Assembly (NCBI RefSeq): GCF_902859745.1
Contig: NZ_CADIJW010000017.1
Span: 1-64,000, forward strand
Source: Achromobacter dolens
GTDB taxonomy: Bacteria; Pseudomonadota; Gammaproteobacteria; Burkholderiales; Burkholderiaceae_B
Direction of reading: 5' to 3'
Length of the DNA stretch: 64,000 nucleotides
Shown: positions 1 through 8,803 of the stretch, one piece after another
Position numbering within the stretch: position 1 is the first letter of the stretch
How the letters are laid out: every line of letters begins with the position of its first letter
Position numbers and translations under genes: made by a program
Notes under the pieces: generated by a model
Seen by the model: the letters and a program-made list of their open reading frames with translations, nothing else
Database searches by the model: none
Told to the model about the DNA's origin: nothing

Positions 1-1143
1 GATCGAGATCGACAGGCTGACCGTGAGGTACGCGCCCATGATGATGAGAATGCCCTCGATGGCCTGCCCGGTCTGGTTCAGCGTGGTGTTGACCACCGAC
101 ACGATGTCCGGATAGCCGATGGCCACGGCCAGCGAGCTGTTTTTCAACAGATTGAGATACTGGCTGGTCATGGGAGGAATGATGACCCGCAAGGCTTGCG
201 GCAGCACCACCAGGCGCAGGGCCAGCGGCCGCCGCAATCCGAGGGCGCCGGCCGCTTCCCATTGGCCGTTGCCGACCGCCTGGATGCCCGAGCGCACCAC
301 CTCGGCGATGAACGCCGCGGTGTAGATCACCAGGCCCAGCAGCAGCGCCGCGAACTCCGGCGTCAGCGTCAGGCCGCCCGTGAAGTTGAAGCCCTTCAGT
401 TCCGGCATGTCCAGCGTCAGCGAGGCGCCGCTGGCGAGCCAGCCGATCACCGGCAGGCCGATCAACAGGCCGATGGCCGCGCGGCCCTGCGGGAACGCCT
501 GGCCGGTGGCTTCCTGGCGTTTCCGGCCCCAGTGGCCCAGGAACAGGATGGCGACGACCGCCAGGCCCAGCCCGGCCAGCACCCAGTCGAGCGAGGCGCC
601 TTCCAGCCCCGGCACCTTGAGGCCGCGGTTGGAGATGAAGACGCCCGGCAGCGGATGGTGCGCCTGGCGCGGACCCGGCATGTTCTCGGTGATGAGCGCA
701 TACCAGAAGAACAACTGCAGCAGCAGCGGCACATTGCGCATGACCTCGACGTAGATCGAGGCCAGCCGCGCCACCAGCCAGTTCCTGGACAGCCGGCCCA
801 CGCCGATCAGCACGCCCAGCACGGTGGCGGCCACCAGCGCCAGCAGGCCGACCCGCAGCGTGTTCAGGATGCCCACGACGATGGCGCGGCCGTAGGTGTC
901 GGCCGGCCCGTAGGCGATGGGCGATTCGCCGATGGCGAAACCGGCTTCGCGCGCGAGGAAGCCGAAGCCGGTAGCGATGTTGCGCAGCGCCAGGTTCTGC
1001 AGGGTGTTGTGGACCAGGAACCAGATCGTCGATCCCGCCAGCGCCAGCGCCAGGGCCTGGTAGGCCAGGGCGCGGGTGGCGGGATCGTTCCAGGACCAGC
1101 GGCGCGGCGCTCGCCGCGCGTTGGCATTGTTCTGCTTGCCCAC
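1..1143 (-). CDS. Amino-acid ABC transporter permease (AapQ/HisM type), partial
   Basis: Inner-membrane permease of a polar amino-acid ABC importer. The gene runs off the left edge, so its C-terminus is missing. I read a GTG start at 1143, giving GKQNNANARRAP after the initiator, only 3 bases past the stop of the aminotransferase upstream. Visible traits are an N-terminal membrane segment, a long periplasmic insertion typical of the AapQ branch, and an EAA-type loop (EAAGALGLRRPLALRL) followed by [13 protein letters not shown], the site that contacts the ATPase. It is a paralogue of the permease at 41461-42609 (same VLPQALRVIIPPMTSQYL signature). The second permease and the ATPase would be expected beyond the window. 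The family call is secure; the substrate is not readable. Confidence 0.9.
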   Translation of the reverse strand, partial: MGKQNNANARRAPRRWSWNDPATRALAYQALALALAGSTIWFLVHNTLQNLALRNIATGFGFLAREAGFAIGESPIAYGPADTYGRAIVVGILNTLRVGLLALVAATVLGVLIGVGRLSRNWLVARLASIYVEVMRNVPLLLQLFFWYALITENMPGPRQAHHPLPGVFISNRGLKVPGLEGASLDWVLAGLGLAVVAILFLGHWGRKRQEATGQAFPQGRAAIGLLIGLPVIGWLASGASLTLDMPELKGFNFTGGLTLTPEFAALLLGLVIYTAAFIAEVVRSGIQAVGNGQWEAAGALGLRRPLALRLVVLPQALRVIIPPMTSQYLNLLKNSSLAVAIGYPDIVSVVNTTLNQTGQAIEGILIIMGAYLTVSLSISI

Positions 1144-1146
1144 GGT

Positions 1147-2355
<1,209 letters not shown>

Positions 2356-2414
2356 GGTGACTGCTTCAAAGAATGCGGAGGCCGGCGCGAGGCGGCCAGT
2401 CCGCGGAAATCGGG

Positions 2415-2452
2415 AAAACGCGGCGCGGCCCGGCGCCATCGCCGGGCCGCGC
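2415..2452 (-). terminator. Intercistronic hairpin after the binding-protein gene
   Basis: A perfect 13-bp stem (2423-2435 paired with 2440-2452, loop CCAT) lies just downstream of the binding-protein stop. On the minus strand it is followed, after CGCG, by a short run of four T. Such hairpins after a periplasmic binding-protein gene often end part of the transcripts or protect the upstream mRNA, so that more binding protein than permease is made. The short T run suggests partial termination. Confidence 0.6.
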
Positions 2453-2461
2453 GAGAGTCGC

Positions 2462-3478
2462 TCAGCGCACGGGCCAGCCGTACATCAGGCCGCCCTGGGT
2501 CCACAGCTTGTTCAGGCCGCGGTCCAGCTTCAGGGGGCTGTCCTTGCCCATGGCGCGGTCGTAGCTTTCGCCGTAGTTGCCGACCTGCTTGATGATGTTG
2601 TAGGCCCACTTGTCGTCCAGGCCCAGGTTCTTGCCCATGCCGGGCGTCACGCCCAGGATGCGCTGCACGTTGGGGTTGGCGCTCTTGAGCATCTCGTCGA
2701 CGTTCTTGGACGTGATGCCGTATTCCTCGGCTTCGAGCATGGCGTTGAGCGACCAGCGCACCACGTTGAACCACTGTTCGTCGCCCTGGCGCACCATGGG
2801 GCCGAGCGGTTCCTTGGACAGGTTCTCCGGCAGGATCTCCCAGTCGTCCGGCTTGGCCAGGCGGGTGCGCATGTTGGCGGCGGTGTTGGACTTGTCGTTG
2901 GTGTAGGCGTCGCAGCGGCCGGACTCCAGCAGGCGGAAGTTCTCGTCGTAGTTCTCGACCAGCACCGGCTTGAAGGTGATGCCGCGGGCGCGGAAGTAGT
3001 CGGCCAGGTTCAGTTCGGTGGTGGTGCCGGGCTGCACGCAGACCGTGGCGCCGTCCAGTTCCTTGACCGTCTTGACGTTCATCGACTTCTTCACGATCAG
3101 GCCCTGGGCGTCGTAGAAGTTCACGCCCACGCCGATCAGGCCCAGGGTGGTGTCGCGCGTCAGGGTCTGGGTGGTGTTGCGCGACAGCATGTCGATCTCG
3201 CCCGATTGCAGGGCCGTGAACTTGGCCTGCGCGGTCAGCACGTTGCCCTTGACCTTCGCGGCGTCGCCGAACATCGCGGCGGCCACGGCGCGGCACATGT
3301 CCACGTCCAGGCCGGTCCATTCGCCCTTGCTGTCGAGCACCGAGAAACCGGGAATGCCGGCAAAGCCGCATTGCAGGAAGCCTTTTTTCTTGACGGCTTC
3401 GAAGGTGACGCCGGCCTGGGCGCCGGAGGCAACGCACAACAGGGTCGCCGCGACGGCGGTGGTCAGGAACTTGCGCAT
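2462..3478 (-). CDS. Amino-acid ABC transporter periplasmic binding protein (AapJ type)
   Basis: 338-residue solute-binding protein of family 3 that captures a polar amino acid in the periplasm. It has a cleavable signal peptide (MRKFLTTAVAATLLCVASG, cut near AQA at 22) and an AapJ-type mature region: CGFAGIPGFSVLD, WTGLDVDMCRAVAAAMFG, then VCVQPGTTTELNLADYF. Length fits the AapJ branch (about 340), longer than the usual 250-residue family 3 proteins. It heads the operon with the aminotransferase and permease downstream. The protein at 40302-41441 is a clear paralogue (both contain WAYNI-KQ-GNYGE near the C-terminus). A 460-base region upstream carries a 21-bp dyad. Confidence 0.93.
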   Translation of the reverse strand: MRKFLTTAVAATLLCVASGAQAGVTFEAVKKKGFLQCGFAGIPGFSVLDSKGEWTGLDVDMCRAVAAAMFGDAAKVKGNVLTAQAKFTALQSGEIDMLSRNTTQTLTRDTTLGLIGVGVNFYDAQGLIVKKSMNVKTVKELDGATVCVQPGTTTELNLADYFRARGITFKPVLVENYDENFRLLESGRCDAYTNDKSNTAANMRTRLAKPDDWEILPENLSKEPLGPMVRQGDEQWFNVVRWSLNAMLEAEEYGITSKNVDEMLKSANPNVQRILGVTPGMGKNLGLDDKWAYNIIKQVGNYGESYDRAMGKDSPLKLDRGLNKLWTQGGLMYGWPVR

Positions 3479-3938
3479 GAGAGTGTTCTCCAGGGGTACG
3501 GAAAAGGGCAGGGAATGGCTAGGAAACAGACCGGCGGCGCACCGTCGCGTCCCCCGGGCGGGCGGGATGGGACAGGCGCTTGGGACGGGGAGGGGAAAGG
3601 CGGGGCGTCAGCGACGATGGCCTTCCGGGCGGGCCTTACCGGTGGAGGCGGGCGGCGTAGCGTTGGAAGGTCGGGCGGGGGACAGGCAACAGGCTCATCG
3701 GCGGCACTTGGACGGCAGATCTTGCATAACTGATGCGACGTATGATGGCAGCCATCATACAAGTGAGCAAGTCAGGGGATTCCCGTAATTTGCAATGTCG
3801 GCAGCGGTTATATGGCGCGAGCGGCCGGGCGCCATGAGGGCGCGGCGCGCGGCAGGCGACGGGCCTGGGCGGGGCGGCGCGTGGCCGCCCCGGAGGATTC
3901 CGCGGCGCCAGTCGCGCCGGGAACGGGACCGGGGCCGG
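3479..3938. other. 460-base non-coding region
   Basis: Region between the binding-protein start at 3478 and the GntR regulator stop at 3939. It holds a G-rich stretch (about 3540-3680) with no convincing reading frame, and a perfect palindrome at 3740-3760. The leader of the amino-acid operon would have to start here. I see no other gene; the short frames that cross it are Arg/Pro/Gly rich and look like shadows. Confidence 0.6.
3740..3760. promoter_or_regulatory. 21-bp perfect dyad, probable operator
   Basis: GTATGATGG-CAG-CCATCATAC: two perfect 9-base arms around a 3-base centre. It lies 262 bases upstream of the amino-acid binding-protein start and 180 bases past the GntR regulator stop. 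The outer half-sites GTATG and CATAC match those of the GntR sites at 4725 and 5881, but the spacing is 11 rather than 4, so it may belong to another regulator. Confidence 0.5.
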
Positions 3939-4661
3939 TCAGGCCGGCGGGTTGGACAGCAGCTTGCGGTAGCGGGCGATGCTGTCGCCCAGGTGGCGGG
4001 CCATGGCGGCGCGCGCGGCGCCGGGATCGCGGCGCATGATGGCGGTCAGGATGGCTTCGTGCTCCTGCACGTTGCGGGTCTCGTAGACCTCGAGCTCTTC
4101 GGGGGTCTTGCCGCCGTGCTTGATGTTCAGGTCCAGCATCACGTCGCGCACCGCCGCCTGCAGCAGGGCCGGGAAGTGCGGGTTGTTGGACGCGCGCGCG
4201 ATCGACAGGTGGAACTCGTAGTCGGCTTTGACGGCGGCTTCCATGTCGCGGGTGGCGCGGTTGAAGGCGTCGAAGGCCTCGACGATGCCGCTCAGGTCGG
4301 CGGCGCTGCGGCGCTCGGCCGCCAGGCCACAGGCCTCGACCTCGAGGCCGGCGCGCAGTTCCATGATGTGCAGCGCCCACCGCGGATCGGCGGCCGGGGC
4401 GACGACGAAATCGATGGGCTTTTCGCGGTCTTCGGTGACGAACACGCCGATGCCGGCCTTGCTGACCAGCCGGCCGCTCAGGCGCATCGAGGCCACGGCC
4501 TCGCGGATCACGGTGCGGCTGACGTCGAATTCGGCGCACAGCGCATGCTCGGACGGCAGCTTGTCGCCGGGGCGGTACTGGCGGGCGTCCAGCCGCTTGG
4601 TCAGTTCGTCGATCACGACGTCGGTCAGGCGCGAGCGCGGGCGGGGCCGGGGAGTTTCCAT
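3939..4661 (-). CDS. GntR/FadR-family (FCD) transcriptional regulator of the hexarate cluster
   Basis: 240-residue DNA-binding regulator. The N-terminal winged helix spans about residues 10-80, with the GntR signature YRPGDKLPSEHALCAEF and the recognition stretch VSRTVIREAVASMRL. The rest (about 95-225) is an all-helical FCD ligand domain, with ELRAGLEVEACGLAA and the metal/ligand histidine region DYEFHLSIARASNNP. The start at 4661 gives METPRPRPRS. It lies next to the hexarate genes, and its own promoter carries a GTATG-ACAG-CATAC palindrome (4725-4738) that recurs before both kdgD copies and garD. I infer autoregulation and control of the cluster, probably as a repressor released by a hexarate or a pathway intermediate. 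It may correspond to the GguR-type regulators of sugar-acid use, but I cannot confirm that. Confidence 0.88.
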   Translation of the reverse strand: METPRPRPRSRLTDVVIDELTKRLDARQYRPGDKLPSEHALCAEFDVSRTVIREAVASMRLSGRLVSKAGIGVFVTEDREKPIDFVVAPAADPRWALHIMELRAGLEVEACGLAAERRSAADLSGIVEAFDAFNRATRDMEAAVKADYEFHLSIARASNNPHFPALLQAAVRDVMLDLNIKHGGKTPEELEVYETRNVQEHEAILTAIMRRDPGAARAAMARHLGDSIARYRKLLSNPPA

Positions 4662-4724
4662 TGTCTCTCTTGTAGGGTTGCGGCGCCGGGAGGGCCGTAA
4701 CCCCTATGATAAACGCCCGATGCC

Positions 4725-4738
4725 GTATGACAGCATAC
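4725..4738 (-). promoter_or_regulatory. GntR operator, regulator promoter
   Basis: Palindrome GTATG-ACAG-CATAC, 64 bases upstream of the regulator start at 4661. It fits the GTAYG-N4-CRTAY consensus shared by four promoters of this cluster and suggests autoregulation. Confidence 0.65.
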
Positions 4739-4799
4739 AGGAGCGTTATCGGGCCATGGCTGGGGCGGGCTCATGGCGCCGTGGCCGTGGCGCCCAAAG

Positions 4800-4832
4800 C
4801 AGGACGCCCTCCGGTGGGCGGAGGGCGTCCTG
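4800..4832 (-). terminator. Hairpin terminator after kdgD copy 1
   Basis: Perfect 14-bp stem (4800-4813 with 4819-4832) and a 5-base loop, about 60 bases past the kdgD copy 1 stop on the minus strand. The T run after it is short (CTTTGGG), so termination may be incomplete and transcripts could reach the GntR gene. Confidence 0.65.
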
Positions 4833-4891
4833 GCTGCGCGGAACCGCAAGAGGCAGTGGTCGGCGCGTGGCCGCCCGTTGCGGGCTGGCGT

Positions 4892-5806
4892 TTACTGCGG
4901 GCCGAGCTTGCGGATCAGGGCGTCGAGCATCTCCAGTTCCTCGGGATGCAGGTCGGTCAGCGGGGCGCGCACCGGGCCGGCATCGTGGCCGACCAGCTTG
5001 GCGCCGGCCTTGACGATGCTGACGGCGTAGCCGGCGCAGCGGTTGCGGATCTCCAGGTAGGGCAGGAAGAACTCGTCGAGCAGGCGGTTGGTGGTGTCGT
5101 GGTCATTGGCGGCGATGGCGCGGTAGAACTGCATCGCGGTCTTGGGCACGAAGTTGAAGACGGCCGACGAGTAGACCGGCACGCCGAGCGCGCGGTAGGC
5201 GGCGGCATAGACCTCGGCGGTGGGCAGGCCGCCCAGGTAGGAGAAGCGGTCGCCCAGCTTGCGGCGGATGCGGACCATGGCTTCGATGTCGCCGACGCCG
5301 TCCTTGAAGCCGATCAGGTTGGGGCAGCGCTCGGCCAGGCGGGCCAGGTGGTCGGCCGACAGGCGCGACTGGGCGCGGTTGTAGACGATGACGCCGATCT
5401 TGACGGACTTGCAGACCTGTTCGACGTGGTCGGCGATGCCTTGCTGGGAGGCCTCGGTCAGGTAGTGCGGCAGCAGCAGCACGCCCTTGGCGCCCAGGCG
5501 CTCGGCCTCCTGGGCGTAGGCGATGGCCAGGCGGGTGGGGCCGCCTGCGCCGGCCAGGATCGGCACCTTGCCGGCGCAGGTGGTGACGGCGGTGCGGATG
5601 ACATCCGAATACTCGTCGGGGGCCAGCGAGAAGAACTCGCCGGTGCCGCCGGCGGCGAACAGGGCGGTGGCGCCGTAGGGGGCCAGCCATTCCAGGCGCT
5701 GGGCATAGGTCTTGGCGTTGAAGTTGCCTTGCGCGTCGAAATCGGTCACGGGGAAGGAGAGCAATCCTTCCGAGACGATGGCCTTGAGTTCCTGGGGTGT
5801 GGTCAT
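4892..5806 (-). CDS. kdgD: 5-dehydro-4-deoxyglucarate dehydratase, copy 1
   Basis: 304-residue decarboxylating dehydratase of the DHDPS/NAL aldolase family. It converts 5-dehydro-4-deoxy-D-glucarate to 2,5-dioxopentanoate with loss of water and CO2. Seen: [11 protein letters not shown] (51-61) near the phosphate/carboxylate loop, tyrosine in VIVYNRAQ (Y142) and the Schiff-base lysine in [10 protein letters not shown] (K168). I start at the ATG at 5806 because copy 2 supports MTTPQELK as the N-terminus; the ATG four codons upstream is possible. The protein is identical to that of copy 2 (7629-8543). It has its own operator (5881-5894) and is bounded by terminators on both sides, so it appears to be a separate transcription unit. 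Confidence 0.95.
   Translation of the reverse strand: MTTPQELKAIVSEGLLSFPVTDFDAQGNFNAKTYAQRLEWLAPYGATALFAAGGTGEFFSLAPDEYSDVIRTAVTTCAGKVPILAGAGGPTRLAIAYAQEAERLGAKGVLLLPHYLTEASQQGIADHVEQVCKSVKIGVIVYNRAQSRLSADHLARLAERCPNLIGFKDGVGDIEAMVRIRRKLGDRFSYLGGLPTAEVYAAAYRALGVPVYSSAVFNFVPKTAMQFYRAIAANDHDTTNRLLDEFFLPYLEIRNRCAGYAVSIVKAGAKLVGHDAGPVRAPLTDLHPEELEMLDALIRKLGPQ
4897..5806 (-). repeat. kdgD duplication, unit A
   Basis: About 910 bases repeated at 7634-8543 in the same orientation, offset 2737. By eye I count 8 differences, all silent, confined to the first ~165 and last ~45 bases. The 703 bases from 5061 to 5763 read as identical. The homology stops at the ATG on one side and at the last codon on the other (the stop codons differ, TAA here and TAG in copy 2). 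Confidence 0.9.
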
Positions 5807-5880
5807 GCCTGGGTCCATTGAAGCGAAGTGAAGGCCGCCGTAGCGTCATGCCCGCGGCCGGGGATTGGGTAACTGATGAT

Positions 5881-5894
5881 GTATGTCATCGTAC
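5881..5894 (-). promoter_or_regulatory. GntR operator upstream of kdgD copy 1
   Basis: GTATG-TCAT-CGTAC, 75 bases upstream of the kdgD copy 1 start. It is one of four sites with the GTAYG-N4-CRTAY form. A further CATAC half-site follows at once (to 5901), so a second dimer could bind. Confidence 0.7.
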
Positions 5895-5933
5895 AACATA
5901 CAAGTTGAATCGACAATGCCTGCGCGCCGATCC

Positions 5934-5965
5934 AAAAGAAAACGGGCGGCCCGTGGCCGCCCGTT
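5934..5965 (-). terminator. Rho-independent terminator after the dioxovalerate dehydrogenase gene
   Basis: Perfect 11-bp stem (5941-5951 with 5955-5965), 3-base loop, followed on the minus strand by the T-rich tract TTTTCTTTT (5942 down to 5934). It lies 21 bases past the stop at 5987. It separates this operon from the kdgD copy 1 promoter immediately downstream. Confidence 0.88.
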
Positions 5966-5986
5966 CATGGCTTCGCCGGAAGCGGC

Positions 5987-7567
5987 TCAGGCCGACAGCA
6001 CGCCGTCGGTCATGCGCGGCAGGCCGAGCGGATTGGCGCGCTTGAGGCCGTCGGGCAGCAGCGCGTCGGGCAGGTCCTGGTAGCAGACCGGACGCAGGAA
6101 ACGGCGGATGGCGGTGGCGCCGACCGAGGTCGAGGCGGGATTGGAGGTGGCCGGGAACGGGCCGCCGTGCACCATCGCATGGCTGACTTCGACGCCGGTG
6201 GGATAGCCATTGGCCAGGATCCGGCCGGCCTTGCGTTCGAGCACCGGCAGCAGGCCGCGCGCCATGTCGGCGTCGGCTTCGTCCACGAACAGGGTCGCGG
6301 TCAACTGGCCTTCCAGGTGCTCGGCCACCGCGCGCATCTGCGCGGCGTCGCGGCACGCCACCACCAGCGAGGCGGGGCCGAAGACTTCGGCCTCCAGCTC
6401 GGGCGAGGCCAGGAAGCGGGCGGCGTCGGTGCCGAAGACGGCGGGGCCGGCGGCGTTGGCGGCGGGCCGCGAGGCTTCGCCGCGTCCCAGCGTGGCGACG
6501 CTGGCGTGGCCGGCCAGGGCCTGTTCGCCCTGTGTGTAGGCGGCGAAGATGCCGGGGGTCAGCATGGTGGCGGCGCCCTTGGCCTGCACCGCCTGGCCGG
6601 CGGCCTGGCGGAAGCGCTCCAGCGCCGGGCCTTCGATGCCGATCACCAGGCCGGGGTTGGTGCAGAACTGGCCCACGCCCATGACCAGCGATTCGACGAA
6701 GCCCTTGGCGATAGTCTCGGCGCGCGCTTCCAGGGCGGCGGGCAGCAGGAAGACCGGGTTGATGCTGGACATCTCGGCATACACCGGGATCGGCACCGGG
6801 CGCGCGTTGGCGGCCGCCACCAGGGCCAGGCCGCCGCGGCGCGAGCCGGTGAAGCCGACCGCGGTGATGGCCGGGTGCGTCGCCAGCGCGGTGCCGATCT
6901 CGTTGCCGGCGCCGAACAGCAGCGAAAACACGCCTTCGGGCAGGCCGTGCCTGGCCACCGCTTGCTGGATCACGCGGCCCACCATTTCGGAGGTGCCGGG
7001 ATGGGCGTTGTGCGCCTTGACGATCACCGGGCAGCCGGCGGCCAGCGCCGACGCGGTGTCGCCGCCCGCCACCGAGAACGCCAGCGGGAAGTTGCTGGCG
7101 CCGAATACGGCCACCGGGCCCAGCGGCACGTTGGCCAGGCGCAGGTCGGCGCGCGGCAGCGGCTGGCGGTCGGGTTGGGCGGGGTCGACGGTGGCGTCCA
7201 GGAAGTAGCCGTCGCGCACCACGCGCGCGAACAGGCGCAACTGGCCGACGGTACGGCCGCGCTCGCCCTGCAGGCGGGCCAGCGGCAGGCCGGTCTCCAG
7301 GTGGGTGCGCTCGATCAGCGCATCGCCCAGTGCCAGGATGCCTTCGGCGATGCTTTCGAGGAATTGCGCGCGGGTCTCGAGCGGCGCGGCGCGGTAGGGG
7401 TCGAACGCGGCGGCGGCCAGTTCCGCGGCGCGCGCTACGTCCTCGGCGGTGCCGGCGCGGAAACCGGGTTGCAGCGGTTCGCCGCGGGCCGGGTCGATGG
7501 CGTGCAGCGGGGCGCCGGCGCCCTTTACGGACTGGGCGCCGATCAACATATTGCCGGTCAAGGTCAT
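5987..7567 (-). CDS. 2,5-dioxovalerate (alpha-ketoglutarate semialdehyde) dehydrogenase
   Basis: 526-residue NAD(P)-dependent aldehyde dehydrogenase, oxidising 2,5-dioxopentanoate to 2-oxoglutarate, the last step of hexarate degradation. Seen: [16 protein letters not shown] (155-170), the NAD(P)-loop motif GFTGSRRGG (238-246), general base E265 in YAEMSS and the catalytic cysteine C302 in [10 protein letters not shown]. The length and GQFCTNPG motif fit the long KGSADH class rather than betaine- or succinate-semialdehyde enzymes. The ATG at 7567 is preceded by GGAGAG at a good distance. It follows kdgD copy 2 by 61 bases with a hairpin between them, and a strong terminator follows it. The specific substrate is inferred from family plus neighbours. 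Confidence 0.92.
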   Translation of the reverse strand: MTLTGNMLIGAQSVKGAGAPLHAIDPARGEPLQPGFRAGTAEDVARAAELAAAAFDPYRAAPLETRAQFLESIAEGILALGDALIERTHLETGLPLARLQGERGRTVGQLRLFARVVRDGYFLDATVDPAQPDRQPLPRADLRLANVPLGPVAVFGASNFPLAFSVAGGDTASALAAGCPVIVKAHNAHPGTSEMVGRVIQQAVARHGLPEGVFSLLFGAGNEIGTALATHPAITAVGFTGSRRGGLALVAAANARPVPIPVYAEMSSINPVFLLPAALEARAETIAKGFVESLVMGVGQFCTNPGLVIGIEGPALERFRQAAGQAVQAKGAATMLTPGIFAAYTQGEQALAGHASVATLGRGEASRPAANAAGPAVFGTDAARFLASPELEAEVFGPASLVVACRDAAQMRAVAEHLEGQLTATLFVDEADADMARGLLPVLERKAGRILANGYPTGVEVSHAMVHGGPFPATSNPASTSVGATAIRRFLRPVCYQDLPDALLPDGLKRANPLGLPRMTDGVLSA

Positions 7568-7583
7568 GAATCTCTCCGAATGA

Positions 7584-7606
7584 AAACGCCCCCGGAACGG
7601 GGGCGA
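7584..7606 (-). terminator. Intercistronic hairpin between kdgD copy 2 and the dehydrogenase gene
   Basis: Perfect 8-bp G+C stem (7588-7595 with 7599-7606, loop of 3), followed on the minus strand by TTTT. It is located 22 bases past the kdgD copy 2 stop and 16 bases before the dehydrogenase start. The short T run suggests partial termination or processing. Confidence 0.6.
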
Positions 7607-7628
7607 ACAGGTGTGGCGCGTCGCGGAC

Positions 7629-8543
7629 CTATTGCGGGCCGAGCTTGCGGATCAGGGCGTCGAGCATCTCCAGTTCCTCGGGATGCAGGTCGGTCAGCGG
7701 CGCGCGCACGGGGCCGGCATCGTGGCCGACCAGCTTGGCGCCAGCCTTGACGATGCTGACGGCGTAGCCGGCGCAGCGGTTGCGGATCTCCAGGTAAGGC
7801 AGGAAGAACTCGTCGAGCAGGCGGTTGGTGGTGTCGTGGTCATTGGCGGCGATGGCGCGGTAGAACTGCATCGCGGTCTTGGGCACGAAGTTGAAGACGG
7901 CCGACGAGTAGACCGGCACGCCGAGCGCGCGGTAGGCGGCGGCATAGACCTCGGCGGTGGGCAGGCCGCCCAGGTAGGAGAAGCGGTCGCCCAGCTTGCG
8001 GCGGATGCGGACCATGGCTTCGATGTCGCCGACGCCGTCCTTGAAGCCGATCAGGTTGGGGCAGCGCTCGGCCAGGCGGGCCAGGTGGTCGGCCGACAGG
8101 CGCGACTGGGCGCGGTTGTAGACGATGACGCCGATCTTGACGGACTTGCAGACCTGTTCGACGTGGTCGGCGATGCCTTGCTGGGAGGCCTCGGTCAGGT
8201 AGTGCGGCAGCAGCAGCACGCCCTTGGCGCCCAGGCGCTCGGCCTCCTGGGCGTAGGCGATGGCCAGGCGGGTGGGGCCGCCTGCGCCGGCCAGGATCGG
8301 CACCTTGCCGGCGCAGGTGGTGACGGCGGTGCGGATGACATCCGAATACTCGTCGGGGGCCAGCGAGAAGAACTCGCCGGTGCCGCCGGCGGCGAACAGG
8401 GCGGTGGCGCCGTAGGGGGCCAGCCATTCCAGGCGCTGGGCATAGGTCTTGGCGTTGAAGTTGCCTTGCGCGTCGAAATCGGTCACGGGGAAGGAGAGCA
8501 GTCCTTCCGAGACGATGGCCTTGAGCTCCTGCGGCGTGGTCAT
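7629..8543 (-). CDS. kdgD: 5-dehydro-4-deoxyglucarate dehydratase, copy 2
   Basis: 304 residues, identical in protein sequence to the product of 4892-5806, with the same active-site residues (Y142, K168). It acts in the cytoplasm on the product of GarD, which is encoded divergently at 8804. The start at 8543 (MTTPQELK) lies 70 bases from the operator at 8613-8626. It is followed by the dioxovalerate dehydrogenase gene in the same direction, so this copy probably heads the working pathway operon, and copy 1 is an extra dose with separate transcription. Confidence 0.96.
   Translation of the reverse strand: MTTPQELKAIVSEGLLSFPVTDFDAQGNFNAKTYAQRLEWLAPYGATALFAAGGTGEFFSLAPDEYSDVIRTAVTTCAGKVPILAGAGGPTRLAIAYAQEAERLGAKGVLLLPHYLTEASQQGIADHVEQVCKSVKIGVIVYNRAQSRLSADHLARLAERCPNLIGFKDGVGDIEAMVRIRRKLGDRFSYLGGLPTAEVYAAAYRALGVPVYSSAVFNFVPKTAMQFYRAIAANDHDTTNRLLDEFFLPYLEIRNRCAGYAVSIVKAGAKLVGHDAGPVRAPLTDLHPEELEMLDALIRKLGPQ
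7634..8543 (-). repeat. kdgD duplication, unit B
   Basis: Partner of 4897-5806 in direct orientation, with the whole dehydrogenase gene between them. See unit A for the distribution of differences. The flanks do not match, apart from the separate operator motif. Confidence 0.9.
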
Positions 8544-8612
8544 GGGCGGGTTTCCGTAAGTGGCGGGGTGGCCGCTGGCAGGCGAGCCTGTCGCGCGGAC
8601 CCGATTGAATAG

Positions 8613-8626
8613 GTACGTCATCGTAC
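8613..8626 (-). promoter_or_regulatory. GntR operator upstream of kdgD copy 2
   Basis: GTACG-TCAT-CGTAC, a perfect inverted repeat 70 bases upstream of the kdgD copy 2 start. It extends to GTACAAC on one side, exactly as the copy 1 site does. Confidence 0.72.
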
Positions 8627-8732
8627 AACATGATTTTGGTCGGTTCAACCTATTGCCCAGCGCTTGCAGGCGTAATGTTCGGGAAATCCGCAATGCGAGC
8701 CAGGCTTGGGGCAAAGCATAATTGCATTAGTT

Positions 8733-8746
8733 GTACGATAACGTAT
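8733..8746 (+). promoter_or_regulatory. GntR operator upstream of garD
   Basis: GTACG-ATAA-CGTAT, 58 bases before the garD start and preceded by TT, as in the other sites of this regulon. It shares the 260-base divergent promoter region (8544-8803) with the site at 8613, the two centres being 120 bases apart. Confidence 0.7.
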
Positions 8747-8803
8747 CGCGCGCCGCCTACCGCGGCACTCCATTCTGGCACTCCATTCTCAGAGGACTCC
8801 CCC

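Noticed and set aside
3540-3680. G-rich tract as a possible G-quadruplex or small gene
   Set aside because: The G runs are irregular and no frame has coding character; it looks like ordinary GC-rich spacer.
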